A DNA stretch of 64,000 nt from Streptomyces cylindrosporus (GTDB taxonomy: Bacteria > Actinomycetota > Actinomycetes > Streptomycetales > Streptomycetaceae): NCBI RefSeq assembly GCF_022698165.1, contig NZ_JALDAY010000006.1:434001-498000 (forward strand), given 5' to 3'. The translations under genes and the position numbers were made by a program. Within the stretch, counting starts at the first letter, position 1. Each line of letters starts with the position of its first letter. A model generated the notes under the pieces. The model did no database searches. It saw only the letters and a program-made list of their open reading frames with translations, and was not told where the DNA came from. Positions 48,825 to 61,038 of the stretch are shown here, piece after piece.

Positions 48825-49349
48825 TCAGGCGGTGCCCTCCTCCGCCTGATCCCGAAGGAAGTTGCTCACCTGATGGGCCAGGCCGCCCTCCCGGCCGGGG
48901 CAGGCGTGCGCGCCGACGCTCTCGTCGTGCAGTCCGATGCCGCCCGCCCACAGCCGGCGGTCCGCCCAGTCGTCGTCGACGCGCAGCTGGATCTGGACGT
49001 CGATCTGGCTCAGCGAGGCCTCGGGGCCGGCCGCGTACAGCACCGCCGTGGCCCGGCGCAGCGGGTAGACGTCGAAGCCCTCGATGAACTGCGAGTTGCG
49101 CCAGTCGATGAACGCGGCCTCGCCGTCGGGCCCGATCCGCACGTCGATCTGGCCGTCCTCCAGGTGGATGGTGGTCTGCCGGCTGCCGCGGTTCTCGACG
49201 GTCACGCGGACACTGAAGTACGTCAGCCCCTCGGCCGCGTCGTCCCGTCCCCGGGGCGGCTCGGCGGCTTCCAGCCGGTGGACGCGGACACGCAGACCGG
49301 CATGCTCGTCGTACTCTTGCCAGTCCCCGACCACGTTCGGCTCGTACAC
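48825..49349 (-). CDS. Unrecognised beta-rich protein
   Basis: A 174-residue protein without signal peptide or membrane segment. It begins MYEPNVVGDWQEYDEHAGLR and has alternating strands (FSVRVTVENRGSRQTTIHLE, IDVQIQLRVDDDWADRRLW), which suggests a beta-sandwich like small domains that mediate adhesion or ligand binding. A single Cys lies near the end. I recognise no named family. GTG 49349 follows GAGGTGG by 4 bases. It converges with hemC. Codon use is like that of its neighbours, so it is likely real. Confidence 0.7.
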   Translation of the reverse strand: MYEPNVVGDWQEYDEHAGLRVRVHRLEAAEPPRGRDDAAEGLTYFSVRVTVENRGSRQTTIHLEDGQIDVRIGPDGEAAFIDWRNSQFIEGFDVYPLRRATAVLYAAGPEASLSQIDVQIQLRVDDDWADRRLWAGGIGLHDESVGAHACPGREGGLAHQVSNFLRDQAEEGTA

Positions 49350-49486
49350 AGTCCACCTCTTCGACCTCAGTGAGCTGCTTCCTATCTGTGTGCTCAGCGC
49401 ACTGTCAAATGAGCAGAATGCGCTGTGGCCAGCGAATTCACCCCCTTTGATCGCTGATCAAGCCGTGCGCAGGAACAATTCGCAAA

Positions 49487-49508
49487 GGACCGCACGCATG
49501 CGCGGTCC
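49487..49508 (-). terminator. Hairpin after the ABC permease gene
   Basis: Stem GGACCGC / GCGGTCC (7 bp) with an 8-base ACGCATGC loop, 34 bases past the permease stop on the minus strand. Confidence 0.5.
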
Positions 49509-49541
49509 GGTGCGTGCCGCACATCACTTTCGCGCCCTTGA

Positions 49542-50396
49542 TCAGCGGGCCAGCCGGCCGAGGAGCGAGGAGGCGGCGGTGATGCCGAGCGCGGCGGCCA
49601 CGGCCAGTACGCCGAAGTCGAGCGCCACGTGCGCGTGCGTGCCGAGCAGGAGGCCGCGCAGGGCGTCGACTTCGTAGCTCAGCGGGTTGGCCTTGCTGAC
49701 CGCCTGGAGCCAGCCCGGCATGACGGAGACCGGGTAGAGGGCGTTGGAGCCGAAGAAGAGCGGCATGGTGATGGCCTGTCCGAAGCCCATGAGGCGGTCG
49801 CGGCTGAGCACGATGCCGGCGATGGTCATCGACAGGCAGGAGAAGAAGGCGGATCCGAGGACCACGACGGCCGCGACGCCGAGCAGCTTGAGCGGGTTCC
49901 AGGTCAGGGCGACACCGAGCAGCGCGGCGATGACCACCACGACGATCGCCTGGACCAGCGACTTGATGCCGGCCGCGAAGGCCTTGCCGGTGATCAGCGC
50001 CGACCGTGGAGTGGGCGTGACCAGCAGCTTGTTGAGGATGCCGGCGTCGCGTTCCCAGATGATCTGGATGCCGTAGAAGATGGCGATGAACATCGCGGAC
50101 TGGGCGATGATGCCGGGCGCCATGTAGTCGATGTAGGGGATGCCGCCGGTGGGTATCGCCCGGATGCGGGTGAAGGTCTGACCGAAGATCAGCAGCCACA
50201 GGGCGGGCTGGACGGCGCGGGTGTACAGCTCGGTTCGGTCGTGGCGCAGCTTCTGCAGTTCGACGGCGCACATCGCCACCACCCGGGCGGGCAGCAGCCG
50301 CCAGCCCGCGCGCGGCTCGGGCGGGCGCAGCAGCAGGGCTATGCCGGCCGCCGGGTCAGCCGACGCGGTTGGCGGTGCGACGGGTGCTTCGGACAT
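49542..50396 (-). CDS. ABC-2 type exporter permease
   Basis: A 284-residue membrane protein of the ABC-2 (DrrB/NodJ-like) family with about six helices. Family blocks are RTELYTRAVQPALWLLIFGQ, IDYMAPGIIAQSAMFIAIFY, WERDAGILNKLLVTPTPRSA and YPVSVMPGWLQAVSKANPLS. It works with the ATPase whose gene overlaps its start by 41 bases to export a drug, lipid or natural product. Last gene in the marR-ATPase-permease operon, ended by a hairpin. Confidence 0.93.
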   Translation of the reverse strand: MSEAPVAPPTASADPAAGIALLLRPPEPRAGWRLLPARVVAMCAVELQKLRHDRTELYTRAVQPALWLLIFGQTFTRIRAIPTGGIPYIDYMAPGIIAQSAMFIAIFYGIQIIWERDAGILNKLLVTPTPRSALITGKAFAAGIKSLVQAIVVVVIAALLGVALTWNPLKLLGVAAVVVLGSAFFSCLSMTIAGIVLSRDRLMGFGQAITMPLFFGSNALYPVSVMPGWLQAVSKANPLSYEVDALRGLLLGTHAHVALDFGVLAVAAALGITAASSLLGRLAR

Positions 50397-51207
50397 CGCG
50401 GAAATCTCCTGACTTGTCGTCGAGGCCGCTGCCCGCGACCTCGCGGAAGACGTCCTCCAGCGTCGGCAGCGGACCGCCCGCCGCCGCTCCGGCGGCGCGC
50501 CGGCGCTCGCCGAGGCCCTCCCTGAGTTCGGCCGGGGTACCGAGGGCCCGGATGCGGCCGCGGTGCATGAGGCCGACCCGGTCGCAATACTGGTCGGCCT
50601 CGTCCATGTAGTGGGTGGTCACCAGGACGGTCATGCCGGTGGCGGCGCGTACGGCGTTGATGTGCTCCCACACGCCGGTGCGGGCGATCGGGTCGAGGCC
50701 GATGGTCGGCTCGTCGAGGATCAGCAGCCGGGGTGCGCTGACCAGCGCCTGGGCGAGTTCGAGGCGGCGGATCATGCCGCCGGAGTAGGTCTTGGCGAGC
50801 CGGTCGGCGGCGTCGGTGAGGTCGACGGCGGTCAGGGCCTGGGCGACGCGTTCGTCCCGTTCGCGGCGGGAGACGTCGAAGACGCGGGCAAACAGGGCGA
50901 CGTTCTCGCGTCCGGTGAGCCCGGCGTCGGCGGACAGCTGCTGCGGTACGTAGCCGAGCAGGCGCCGTACGGCCATGCGGTCGCGGGCGGTGTCGTGGCC
51001 GAAGACGCGGACCATGCCGGCCGGGACCGGCAGCAGGGTGGTGATGCACCGGATCGCGGTGGTCTTCCCGGCGCCGTTGGGGCCGAGCAGGCCGAAGACC
51101 TCGCCCTCCGCCACCGACAGATCGAGCCCGTCGACGGCGTTCGTCTCGCCGAAGGAGTAGGCGAGCCCGGTGCAGCTCACGGCCTGCGTGTTCGCGTCCC
51201 GTGTCAT
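50356..51207 (-). CDS. ABC exporter ATP-binding protein (DrrA-like)
   Basis: A 283-residue ATPase subunit. Walker A is LLGPNGAGKTTAIR near residue 40, the Q-loop VPQQLSA, the signature YSGGMIRRLELAQAL near 140 and Walker B RLLILDEPTIGLDP near 160, with the switch His in VTTHYMDEADQYCDR. The extra C-terminal tail with TLEDVFREVAG is typical of DrrA-type subunits. ATG overlaps the marR stop (ATGA). It powers the ABC-2 permease encoded next. Regulated presumably by the MarR protein. Confidence 0.95.
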   Translation of the reverse strand: MTRDANTQAVSCTGLAYSFGETNAVDGLDLSVAEGEVFGLLGPNGAGKTTAIRCITTLLPVPAGMVRVFGHDTARDRMAVRRLLGYVPQQLSADAGLTGRENVALFARVFDVSRRERDERVAQALTAVDLTDAADRLAKTYSGGMIRRLELAQALVSAPRLLILDEPTIGLDPIARTGVWEHINAVRAATGMTVLVTTHYMDEADQYCDRVGLMHRGRIRALGTPAELREGLGERRRAAGAAAGGPLPTLEDVFREVAGSGLDDKSGDFRDVRSTRRTANRVG

Positions 51208-51656
51208 GACTCCTCGGCCTCCTCGTGCAGGTTGTCGGCGAGCTTCCGCAGCGCGGGGATCGCCGCGCTCAGTGCTGCCAGGTCCGTTCCGTCGAGACCG
51301 GACAGCCCGTCCCGTACGAGTTCCGCCCGCCGTTTGCGCCATTCGGCGAGCCTCGCCTCGGCCGCCGGGGTCGGCATCAGCCGGGCGGCGCGCCGGTCGG
51401 CGGGGTCGGTCTCGCGGACCAGATAGCCCTGCCGGGAGAGCTGGTTGACGAGCGTCGAGACCGAGTTGCCGGCCAGGTGCAGCTCCTTGGCGGCGTCCGA
51501 GATGCCGATGCCGGGCCGGGACACGACCAGGCGCAGCAGCTCGACCTCGGCGCCGCGCAGTTGCGGTGCGATCTGCCGGCGCAGACGGCGACGGAGAAGC
51601 CGCTGGACGCCGATGAGGGCGTCGATCAGCTCGTCCGGGAAGGTTTCCGGTTCCAC
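51204..51656 (-). CDS. MarR-family repressor of the ABC exporter operon
   Basis: A 150-residue MarR-type winged helix. The core is LRGAEVELLRLVVSRPGIGI, AKELHLAGNSVSTLVNQLSR (recognition helix) and YLVRETDPADRRAARLMPTP (wing). GTG 51656 is preferred because a perfect palindrome (51667-51685) occupies the DNA just upstream; frames starting further up would translate through it. The gene is first in the operon and its stop overlaps the ATPase start, a usual arrangement for an autoregulated efflux system induced by its substrate. Confidence 0.9.
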   Translation of the reverse strand: MEPETFPDELIDALIGVQRLLRRRLRRQIAPQLRGAEVELLRLVVSRPGIGISDAAKELHLAGNSVSTLVNQLSRQGYLVRETDPADRRAARLMPTPAAEARLAEWRKRRAELVRDGLSGLDGTDLAALSAAIPALRKLADNLHEEAEES

Positions 51657-51666
51657 ATCTCGAAGA

Positions 51667-51685
51667 TACCTCTGTAGCAGAGGTA
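51667..51685. promoter_or_regulatory. MarR operator: TACCTCTG-TAG-CAGAGGTA
   Basis: A perfect 8-3-8 inverted repeat ending 11 bases before the marR GTG start. Position and symmetry indicate autoregulation of the marR-ABC operon. Confidence 0.8.
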
Positions 51686-51912
51686 ATGAACCCAAGGGAC
51701 AGTCAAGCGTGACGGCGCACAGCCGCCGGACCACGTGGCGTCACCGGAATGCCCGATTTGTTTTGAAAGCCCGGATGCCGGGCATCCGCATTACGTGCTT
51801 CGGACAGGAGGCACATCCGTGGGAGCCGGCCAGGCCCCGGATGTCTCCGTAAGTCCGAGCCGTGCCTCCCATGGTGTCCGTCCACCGGCACCGCCTGAGG
51901 GAGGTGCGCGCG

Positions 51913-52707
51913 ATGCGCGTCACCACCAGCAGAACCAAGGTTCACCCGCACGACGACGCCCCCGACACGGCCGAGGCCTTCGAGCGGCTCTCCCGGACAC
52001 CCGCCGGTCCCCGGCGCGAGGCACTCCGGGACGAGCTGGTCCGGGCCTGGCTGCCCATGGCGGAGCGGATCGCGGTGCGGTTCAAGGGGCGCGGCGAGTC
52101 CCTCGAAGACCTCTACCAGGTAGCGGCACTCGGCCTCGTCAAGGCCGTCGACCACTACGACCCGGCCCGCGGCCACGCCTTCGAGGCGTACGCGGTGCCC
52201 ACCGTCACCGGCGAGATCAAGCGGCACTTCCGCGACCACATGTGGACGCTGCACGTGCCGCGCCGGGTCCAGGACCTGCGCAACCGGGTGCGGCAGGCCG
52301 CCAAGGAGCTCTCCCAGACGACACCCGGCCGGCCGCCGACCGTCGCCGAGATCGCCGAGTGCGCCCAGCTGAGCGAGAGCCAGGTGCGCACGGGGATGGA
52401 GGCCCTGGACTGCTTCTCCGCGCTGTCACTGGACGCCGAGATGCCCGGCACCGACGGCTACGCCCTCACGGACGCGATCGGCGGGCCCGATCCGGCGTAC
52501 GACCTGGTCGTCGACCGGGTGTCCGTCGGCCCCTGCCTCCGGAAGCTTCCGGAGCGCGAGCGGACCATCCTCTACCTGCGGTTCTTCGGGGGCATGACAC
52601 AGAGTCGCATCGCCCAGCAGCTGGGCATCTCGCAGATGCACGTCTCCCGGCTGCTCAGCGGCTGCTTCGCCCAGCTGCGCGAGGAGCTCGTGGCGGGGGC
52701 CGGCTGA
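51913..52707 (+). CDS. RNA polymerase sigma factor, SigB/SigF family
   Basis: A 264-residue group 3 sigma factor. Region 2 reads MAERIAVRFKGRGESLEDLY then VAALGLVKAVDHYDPARGHA and YAVPTVTGEIKRHFRDHMW; region 3 is VPRRVQDLRNRVRQAAKELS; region 4 is LRKLPERERTILYLRFFGGM with the helix-turn-helix SRIAQQLGISQMHVSRLLSG. Streptomyces has nine or so such factors, controlled by anti-sigma kinases and anti-anti-sigma factors, for osmotic stress and development. ATG 51913 has GGGAGG 8 bases upstream. No anti-sigma gene is adjacent; an ANTAR protein gene converges. Confidence 0.93.
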   Translation: MRVTTSRTKVHPHDDAPDTAEAFERLSRTPAGPRREALRDELVRAWLPMAERIAVRFKGRGESLEDLYQVAALGLVKAVDHYDPARGHAFEAYAVPTVTGEIKRHFRDHMWTLHVPRRVQDLRNRVRQAAKELSQTTPGRPPTVAEIAECAQLSESQVRTGMEALDCFSALSLDAEMPGTDGYALTDAIGGPDPAYDLVVDRVSVGPCLRKLPERERTILYLRFFGGMTQSRIAQQLGISQMHVSRLLSGCFAQLREELVAGAG

Positions 52708-52722
52708 CAATCCCGGGCGGCT

Positions 52723-53064
52723 TCACTCGGGCGGGCTCTCGGGGATCTGCGTCGGGCCGTGGCGGTCGAGGGCGTCCTCCAGCTCGGCGCGGATCTCCGG
52801 GGGCATCTCGCCGGTGCGTCCCCAGATCAGGATCAGTTCCGCGACATTGCGCAGTCTGATGTTCGTGTGCTGCGAGACGTCCTTGAGTACGGCCCAGCCC
52901 TGGTCCGGGCTCACCCGGCCGAGGGCGACGACCATTCCGATCGCCTGGTCCACGACCGCGTGCGAGGCCACGGCCTCCTTCAGCTGGTCGACTTCCTCTT
53001 CCAGCGCGAAGATGCGGTCCGTGTCGTCCTCGGGCTCTCGTGCTCCTGCTGCCACGCGTCCCAT
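52723..53064 (-). CDS. ANTAR-domain (RNA-binding antiterminator-type) protein
   Basis: A 113-residue protein with a short coiled coil (IFALEEEVDQLKEAVASHAV) feeding into an ANTAR domain (about residues 35-90): VVDQAIGMVVALGRVSPDQG followed by AWVLK-like AVLKDVSQHTNIRLRNVAEL. ANTAR proteins bind dual hairpins in leader RNA to prevent termination. The normal sensor half (GAF or receiver) is missing here, so it may act as a partner of another protein. ATG 53064 has GGGGGAG upstream. It converges with the sigma factor gene at a 15-base gap. Confidence 0.85.
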   Translation of the reverse strand: MGRVAAGAREPEDDTDRIFALEEEVDQLKEAVASHAVVDQAIGMVVALGRVSPDQGWAVLKDVSQHTNIRLRNVAELILIWGRTGEMPPEIRAELEDALDRHGPTQIPESPPE

Positions 53065-53224
53065 GGTCGTCACTCCCCCGGCTCTGTGCCAGTGGGCCGC
53101 GAACGGGCGACACGCCCGTTTCGGTGCCGTCTCCAGGGTACTCGGCAGGCGCACAGGGCGGTTCCGGTTGGACACTGGTGACAGACCGGTGGCTGCCGGT
53201 CGACGAGACCAGGACGCGAGTGCC

Positions 53225-54019
53225 ATGAACCACGACACGACACGCCCGAGCGGTCCGAGGGGCGTCGTCTCCTCGCACTCCGTGTTCGGTGCGCCCTGCT
53301 GGGTGAGTCTGACCAGCCGCGACCTCGACGCGACGCAGGAGTTCTACGGGGCCGTGCTGGGGTGGCGGTGGCGCTCCGGCAAGCTCGGCGACCGCTTCCG
53401 GATCGCGATGGTGGACGATACGCCGGTCGCCGGAATCGCCGCCGTCGCCTCCATGTGGCAGATGGCCGTGGCGTGGACGCCGTACTTCGCGGTGCCCAGC
53501 GCGGACGAGGCGGCGGCCCGGGCCCAGGAACGCGGCGGTACGGCGGCGGTCGGGCCGATCTCCTTCCCGCCGGGCCGGGCGGCGCTGCTGGCGGACCGGG
53601 ACGGGGCGGCCTTCGGGGTCTGGGAGGGTGAGCTCTTCGCGGACTGGGACAAATGGCAGCAGGCGGCGCCGACGTTCATCCGGCTGCACACCCGGGACGC
53701 GTTCGACGCGGCGATCTTCTACGGCGAGGTCCTGGACTGGGCCACCGAGCGGCCCGACTGCTGCGAGGTGCGCTACGAGGGCGGCGAGGTGGTGCTGCGC
53801 AGCCAGGGGACGGTGGTGGCGCGCATCGAGTCCGGGGCACTGGGAGCGGCGCCGGATCCCACCATTCGCCCGCACTGGCAGATCCACTTCACGGTGGAGG
53901 ACGTGACGGCCTGCGTGCGGGCGGCGGAGACGCACGGGGGCAGTGTGCTGTCCAAGGGCAGCGAAGAGGCGGTGCTGCGGGACGCGGACGGGGCGCAGTT
54001 CACGGTCGTGCGGGCCTAG
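53225..54019 (+). CDS. Two-domain VOC (glyoxalase-like) protein
   Basis: A 264-residue protein of two vicinal-oxygen-chelate domains (about 20-135 and 145-262). Each has the strand-helix pattern: PCWVSLTSRDLDATQEFYGA and LHTRDAFDAAIFYGEVLDW. Such two-domain forms in Streptomyces resemble the CFP30B/27-kDa antigen type, and may bind a metal and a small ligand, or confer resistance. The metal ligands are not all evident, so enzyme activity is unclear. ATG 53225, divergent from the ANTAR gene. Confidence 0.85.
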   Translation: MNHDTTRPSGPRGVVSSHSVFGAPCWVSLTSRDLDATQEFYGAVLGWRWRSGKLGDRFRIAMVDDTPVAGIAAVASMWQMAVAWTPYFAVPSADEAAARAQERGGTAAVGPISFPPGRAALLADRDGAAFGVWEGELFADWDKWQQAAPTFIRLHTRDAFDAAIFYGEVLDWATERPDCCEVRYEGGEVVLRSQGTVVARIESGALGAAPDPTIRPHWQIHFTVEDVTACVRAAETHGGSVLSKGSEEAVLRDADGAQFTVVRA

Positions 54020-54031
54020 GACAACCGGTCG

Positions 54032-56175
<2,144 letters not shown>

Positions 56176-56179
<4 letters not shown>

Positions 56180-56679
56180 CGGGCGGCTTCCAGTACGTCG
56201 CCCGACGCGGCGGCCAGCGCCACGGCCGGCACCTCGCGCGGCAGCTGGCGCACCTCGCGCAGGCTCGGCGCGGGCGCCACGGGCACCAGGGGCACGCGCT
56301 CACCGGCCCGGGCACGCTGCGAGAACCAGATGACCTTGCTGCCGGTGTCCGTGGCGCAGCAGCCCCAGCCGTCGCTGGTGGCGGCGATGCGCGCCAGGCA
56401 GGAACGCAGGTCCTGGTCCGGGCGCAGTTCGCAGTCGTTCTCCCCCACGGCGGTGATCAGGTGCTGCCCGTTCCACCACATCTCGATCGAGGTGGCCTTG
56501 TCCGTCGCGTGCTCGTCGATGGCCTTCAGCAGCAGCTCGGCGCTGCGGCAGACGGGCTCGACCAGTGTCTCGAGGTCCCAGAGCCGGAGGTGAGCGGCCA
56601 GGATGCGCCTGACCTGGCCGACCCGCTCCGGGCTCACTTCCACATCGAGGTGGTAGTAGCAGGGCACTGCGGTCTTCAT
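56176..56679 (-). CDS. Degenerate HATPase-fold (anti-sigma-like) protein
   Basis: A 167-residue protein related to the ATP-binding regulatory proteins of Streptomyces (RsbW-like fold). It begins MKTAVPCYYHLDVEVSPERV. The helix that should hold the N-box reads ELLLKAIDEHATDKATSIEM with no Asn at the Mg2+ position, and the following strand AVGENDCELRPD lacks a D-x-G-x-G. SDGWGCCATDTGSKVIWF corresponds to the last strand. It is likely a regulator that no longer uses ATP in the standard way. It is upstream of and overlapping glgX, and divergent from the DUF5133 and glgE genes, so it may regulate this sugar locus. Confidence 0.75.
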
Positions 56680-56926
56680 CGTCGTTTGCTCCTCACCGGC
56701 GAAGCCCTCGCTTCTCCTCGCCCCTGCGGGACGAGCCCCGAACGCGAAGCGTGAGCAGTGATCGCTTCTGAGTCACCTCAAGCGTGGGAGCACTACGCCA
56801 TTCGTGCAACACGAGAGCACCACCGAGGTGGTTGAACACCCAACAAGACGTTGCGTGGTCACACGTGCACCATGGGTGAAGACCTCTGTGCGCGTGCGGA
56901 TCCCACTCCGGAAGGTGAACGGCGTC
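56680..56926. promoter_or_regulatory. Divergent promoter region between the glgX and glgE units
   Basis: The 247-bp gap must carry promoters for both directions. It is somewhat less GC-rich around 56760-56870. I cannot assign -35/-10 boxes or clear operators. A plus-strand frame starting at 56804 runs in frame into the DUF5133 gene, but its first 41 codons look non-coding. Confidence 0.4.
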
Positions 56927-57229
56927 ATGCTGCTACCGGCCAAAGCCGAAGTGGCCCGGCAACTGCGGCGGTACCGGGCGTGGGAGCGCGTCATGCTCGC
57001 CTCTCCGGCCGACCGCACGGTGCGGGCCACTTTCGAGGACTCGGGGTACACGTTGTGCGTGCTGATGGGCAAGCGCTGTGCCCGCGAGGCGGCGGACGCC
57101 GCCGAGCGGTATCTGCGGACCACTCTGGTCGCCTATCTCCGCGAGCAGAACGAGCGGCCCAGGGCGGCCGCTCCCGTCCGGCCCGGTCCGCCGGCGGCGC
57201 CGTACCGGCATTCCCCCGCGGGCGGGTGA
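56927..57229 (+). CDS. DUF5133 small protein
   Basis: A 100-residue protein with the DUF5133 signature: MLLPAKAEVARQLRRYRAWE near the start and TFEDSGYTLCVLMGKRCARE later, followed by an amphipathic helix and a disordered Pro/Ala-rich tail. Streptomyces has several such proteins; their role is unknown, though one is a regular neighbour of glgE. GGAAGG lies 11 bases before ATG 56927, a little far; GTG 56915 is an alternative. It precedes glgE by 69 bases in the same direction. Confidence 0.75.
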   Translation: MLLPAKAEVARQLRRYRAWERVMLASPADRTVRATFEDSGYTLCVLMGKRCAREAADAAERYLRTTLVAYLREQNERPRAAAPVRPGPPAAPYRHSPAGG

Positions 57230-57298
57230 CCCCCGGCGCGGCTTCCATCCCCGACCGGGCAGGCGGGCCCGGTTCCGAGCACGGCGGAGGTGAGACCC

Positions 57299-59266
57299 AT
57301 GAGTGCGACTTCGGTCATCGGCCGCATCCCGGTACGGGATGTCCACCCGGTAGTCGAATGCGGCAGGCGACCGGCGAAGGCGGTCGCGGGCGAGACGTTC
57401 GAGGTCACCGCGACCGTGTTCCGCGAGGGGCATGACGCGGTCGCCGCCAATGTCGTGCTGACCGGCCCCGACGGCTGTCACGGCCCGTGGACGCCGATGC
57501 GCGAACTGGCCCCCGGCACCGACCGCTGGGGCGCCGAGGTGACGCCCACCTCCGAGGGCCGTTGGACGTTCCGCGTGGAGGCCTGGAGCGACCCGGTCGC
57601 CACCTGGCGCCACCGGGCCCGGATCAAGATCCCGGCCGGCCTCGACGTCGGCCTGGTGCTGGAGGAGGGCGCCGATCTCTTCGAGCGGGCGGCGGCCGGA
57701 GTCCCCGCGGACGAAGGCCGTACGACGGTGCTGGCGGCCGTGGACGCGCTGCGCGACGAGGCCCGTCCCGCTGCCTCCCGTCTGGCGGCGGCGTTGACGC
57801 CGGAGGTGGACGCGGTTTTGGCCGCGCATCCGCTGCGGGAGTTCGTCACCGCCTCCGACACGCTGCCCCTGCTGGTCGAGCGGGAACGCGCCCTGTACGG
57901 GGCCTGGTACGAGTTCTTCCCCCGCTCCGAGGGCACCCCCCAGCAGCCGCACGGCACCTTCCGCACCGCCGCCCGCCGCCTGCCGGCGATCGCCGCGATG
58001 GGCTTCGACGTCGTCTACCTCCCCCCGATCCACCCCATCGGCACCACCTTCCGCAAGGGCCGCAACAACACCCTCTCCGCCGGCCCCGACGACGTCGGCG
58101 TGCCCTGGGCCATCGGCTCCCCCGAGGGCGGCCACGACACCGTCCACCCCCAGCTGGGCACCCTCGACGACTTCGCCTGGTTCGTGCAGCAAGCCAAGCG
58201 GCACGGCCTGGAGATCGCCCTCGACTTCGCCCTGCAGTGCTCCCCCGACCACCCCTGGGTGCACAAACACCCCGAGTGGTTCCACCACCGCCCCGACGGC
58301 ACCATCGCCTATGCCGAGAACCCGCCCAAGAAGTACCAGGACATCTACCCCATCGCCTTCGACGCCGACCTCGACGGCCTGATCACCGAGACCCTGCGGG
58401 TCCTGCGGCTGTGGATGGACCTGGGGGTGCGGATCTTCCGCGTGGACAACCCGCACACCAAGCCGGTCGTCTTCTGGCAGCACGTGATCGCGGAGATCAA
58501 CCGCACCGACCCGGACGTGATCTTCCTGGCCGAGGCATTCACCCGGCCCGCGATGATGCGCACCCTCGCCCAGATCGGCTTCCAGCAGTCGTACACCTAC
58601 TTCACCTGGCGCAACAGCAAGCAGGAACTGACCGACTACCTCACCGAGCTGTCCCGGGAGACGGCCGCCTACATGCGGCCCAACTTCTTCGTCAACACCC
58701 CCGACATCCTGCACGAGTTCCTCCAGCGCGGCGGCCGGCCCGCCTTCGAGCTGCGCGCCGTGCTCGCCGCCACCCTCTCCCCCACCTGGGGCCTCTACAG
58801 CGGCTACGAACTGTGCGAGAACCTCCCGCTGCGCGACGGCAGCGAGGAGTACCTGGACTCGGAGAAATACCAACTCCGCCCACGCGACTGGGAATCCGCC
58901 GAACGCGAAGGCCGCAGCATCGCTCCGCTCATCGCCAGGCTCAACGCCGTCCGGCGGCGTCACCCGGCCCTGCACCGGCTGCGGAACCTGCGTTTCCACA
59001 CCACCGACAACGACATGGTCATCGCGTACAGCAAGACCACGGGACCCGACACGGTCCTCGTCGTCGTCAACCTCGACCCTCACCACACCCAGGAGGCCAC
59101 GGTCTCGTTGGACATGCCGCGACTCGGCCTGGAACAGCACGCATTCATGTCGGCGCACGACGAACTGACGGGTGAGACCTATCACTGGGGCAGAAACAAC
59201 TATGTGCGCCTGGAACCCGGTCGGACTCCGGCACACGTGCTCCACGTCCAGCGGTCGTCCGCGTAG
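57299..59266 (+). CDS. glgE: Alpha-1,4-glucan:maltose-1-phosphate maltosyltransferase
   Basis: A 655-residue GH13_3 enzyme, normal GlgE length. It transfers maltosyl units from alpha-maltose 1-phosphate onto the non-reducing end of alpha-glucans, releasing phosphate. An N-terminal helical and beta domain (1-200) is followed by the TIM barrel with VYLPPIHPIGTTFRKGRNN, LDFALQCSPDHPWVHKHPEW, the nucleophile Asp in VRIFRVDNPHTKP and acid Glu in VIFLAEAFTRPAMM. PTWGLYSGYELCENLP is typical. GGAGG lies 8 bases before ATG 57299. First enzyme gene of the glgE-treS-pep2-glgB operon. Confidence 0.96.
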   Translation: MSATSVIGRIPVRDVHPVVECGRRPAKAVAGETFEVTATVFREGHDAVAANVVLTGPDGCHGPWTPMRELAPGTDRWGAEVTPTSEGRWTFRVEAWSDPVATWRHRARIKIPAGLDVGLVLEEGADLFERAAAGVPADEGRTTVLAAVDALRDEARPAASRLAAALTPEVDAVLAAHPLREFVTASDTLPLLVERERALYGAWYEFFPRSEGTPQQPHGTFRTAARRLPAIAAMGFDVVYLPPIHPIGTTFRKGRNNTLSAGPDDVGVPWAIGSPEGGHDTVHPQLGTLDDFAWFVQQAKRHGLEIALDFALQCSPDHPWVHKHPEWFHHRPDGTIAYAENPPKKYQDIYPIAFDADLDGLITETLRVLRLWMDLGVRIFRVDNPHTKPVVFWQHVIAEINRTDPDVIFLAEAFTRPAMMRTLAQIGFQQSYTYFTWRNSKQELTDYLTELSRETAAYMRPNFFVNTPDILHEFLQRGGRPAFELRAVLAATLSPTWGLYSGYELCENLPLRDGSEEYLDSEKYQLRPRDWESAEREGRSIAPLIARLNAVRRRHPALHRLRNLRFHTTDNDMVIAYSKTTGPDTVLVVVNLDPHHTQEATVSLDMPRLGLEQHAFMSAHDELTGETYHWGRNNYVRLEPGRTPAHVLHVQRSSA

Positions 59267-59291
59267 CCATCGATCGGAGGGTCAGAGCCTC

Positions 59292-61010
<1,719 letters not shown>

Positions 61011-61038
61011 ACCCGCCCCGAGGAAAGGACGCGTCACC

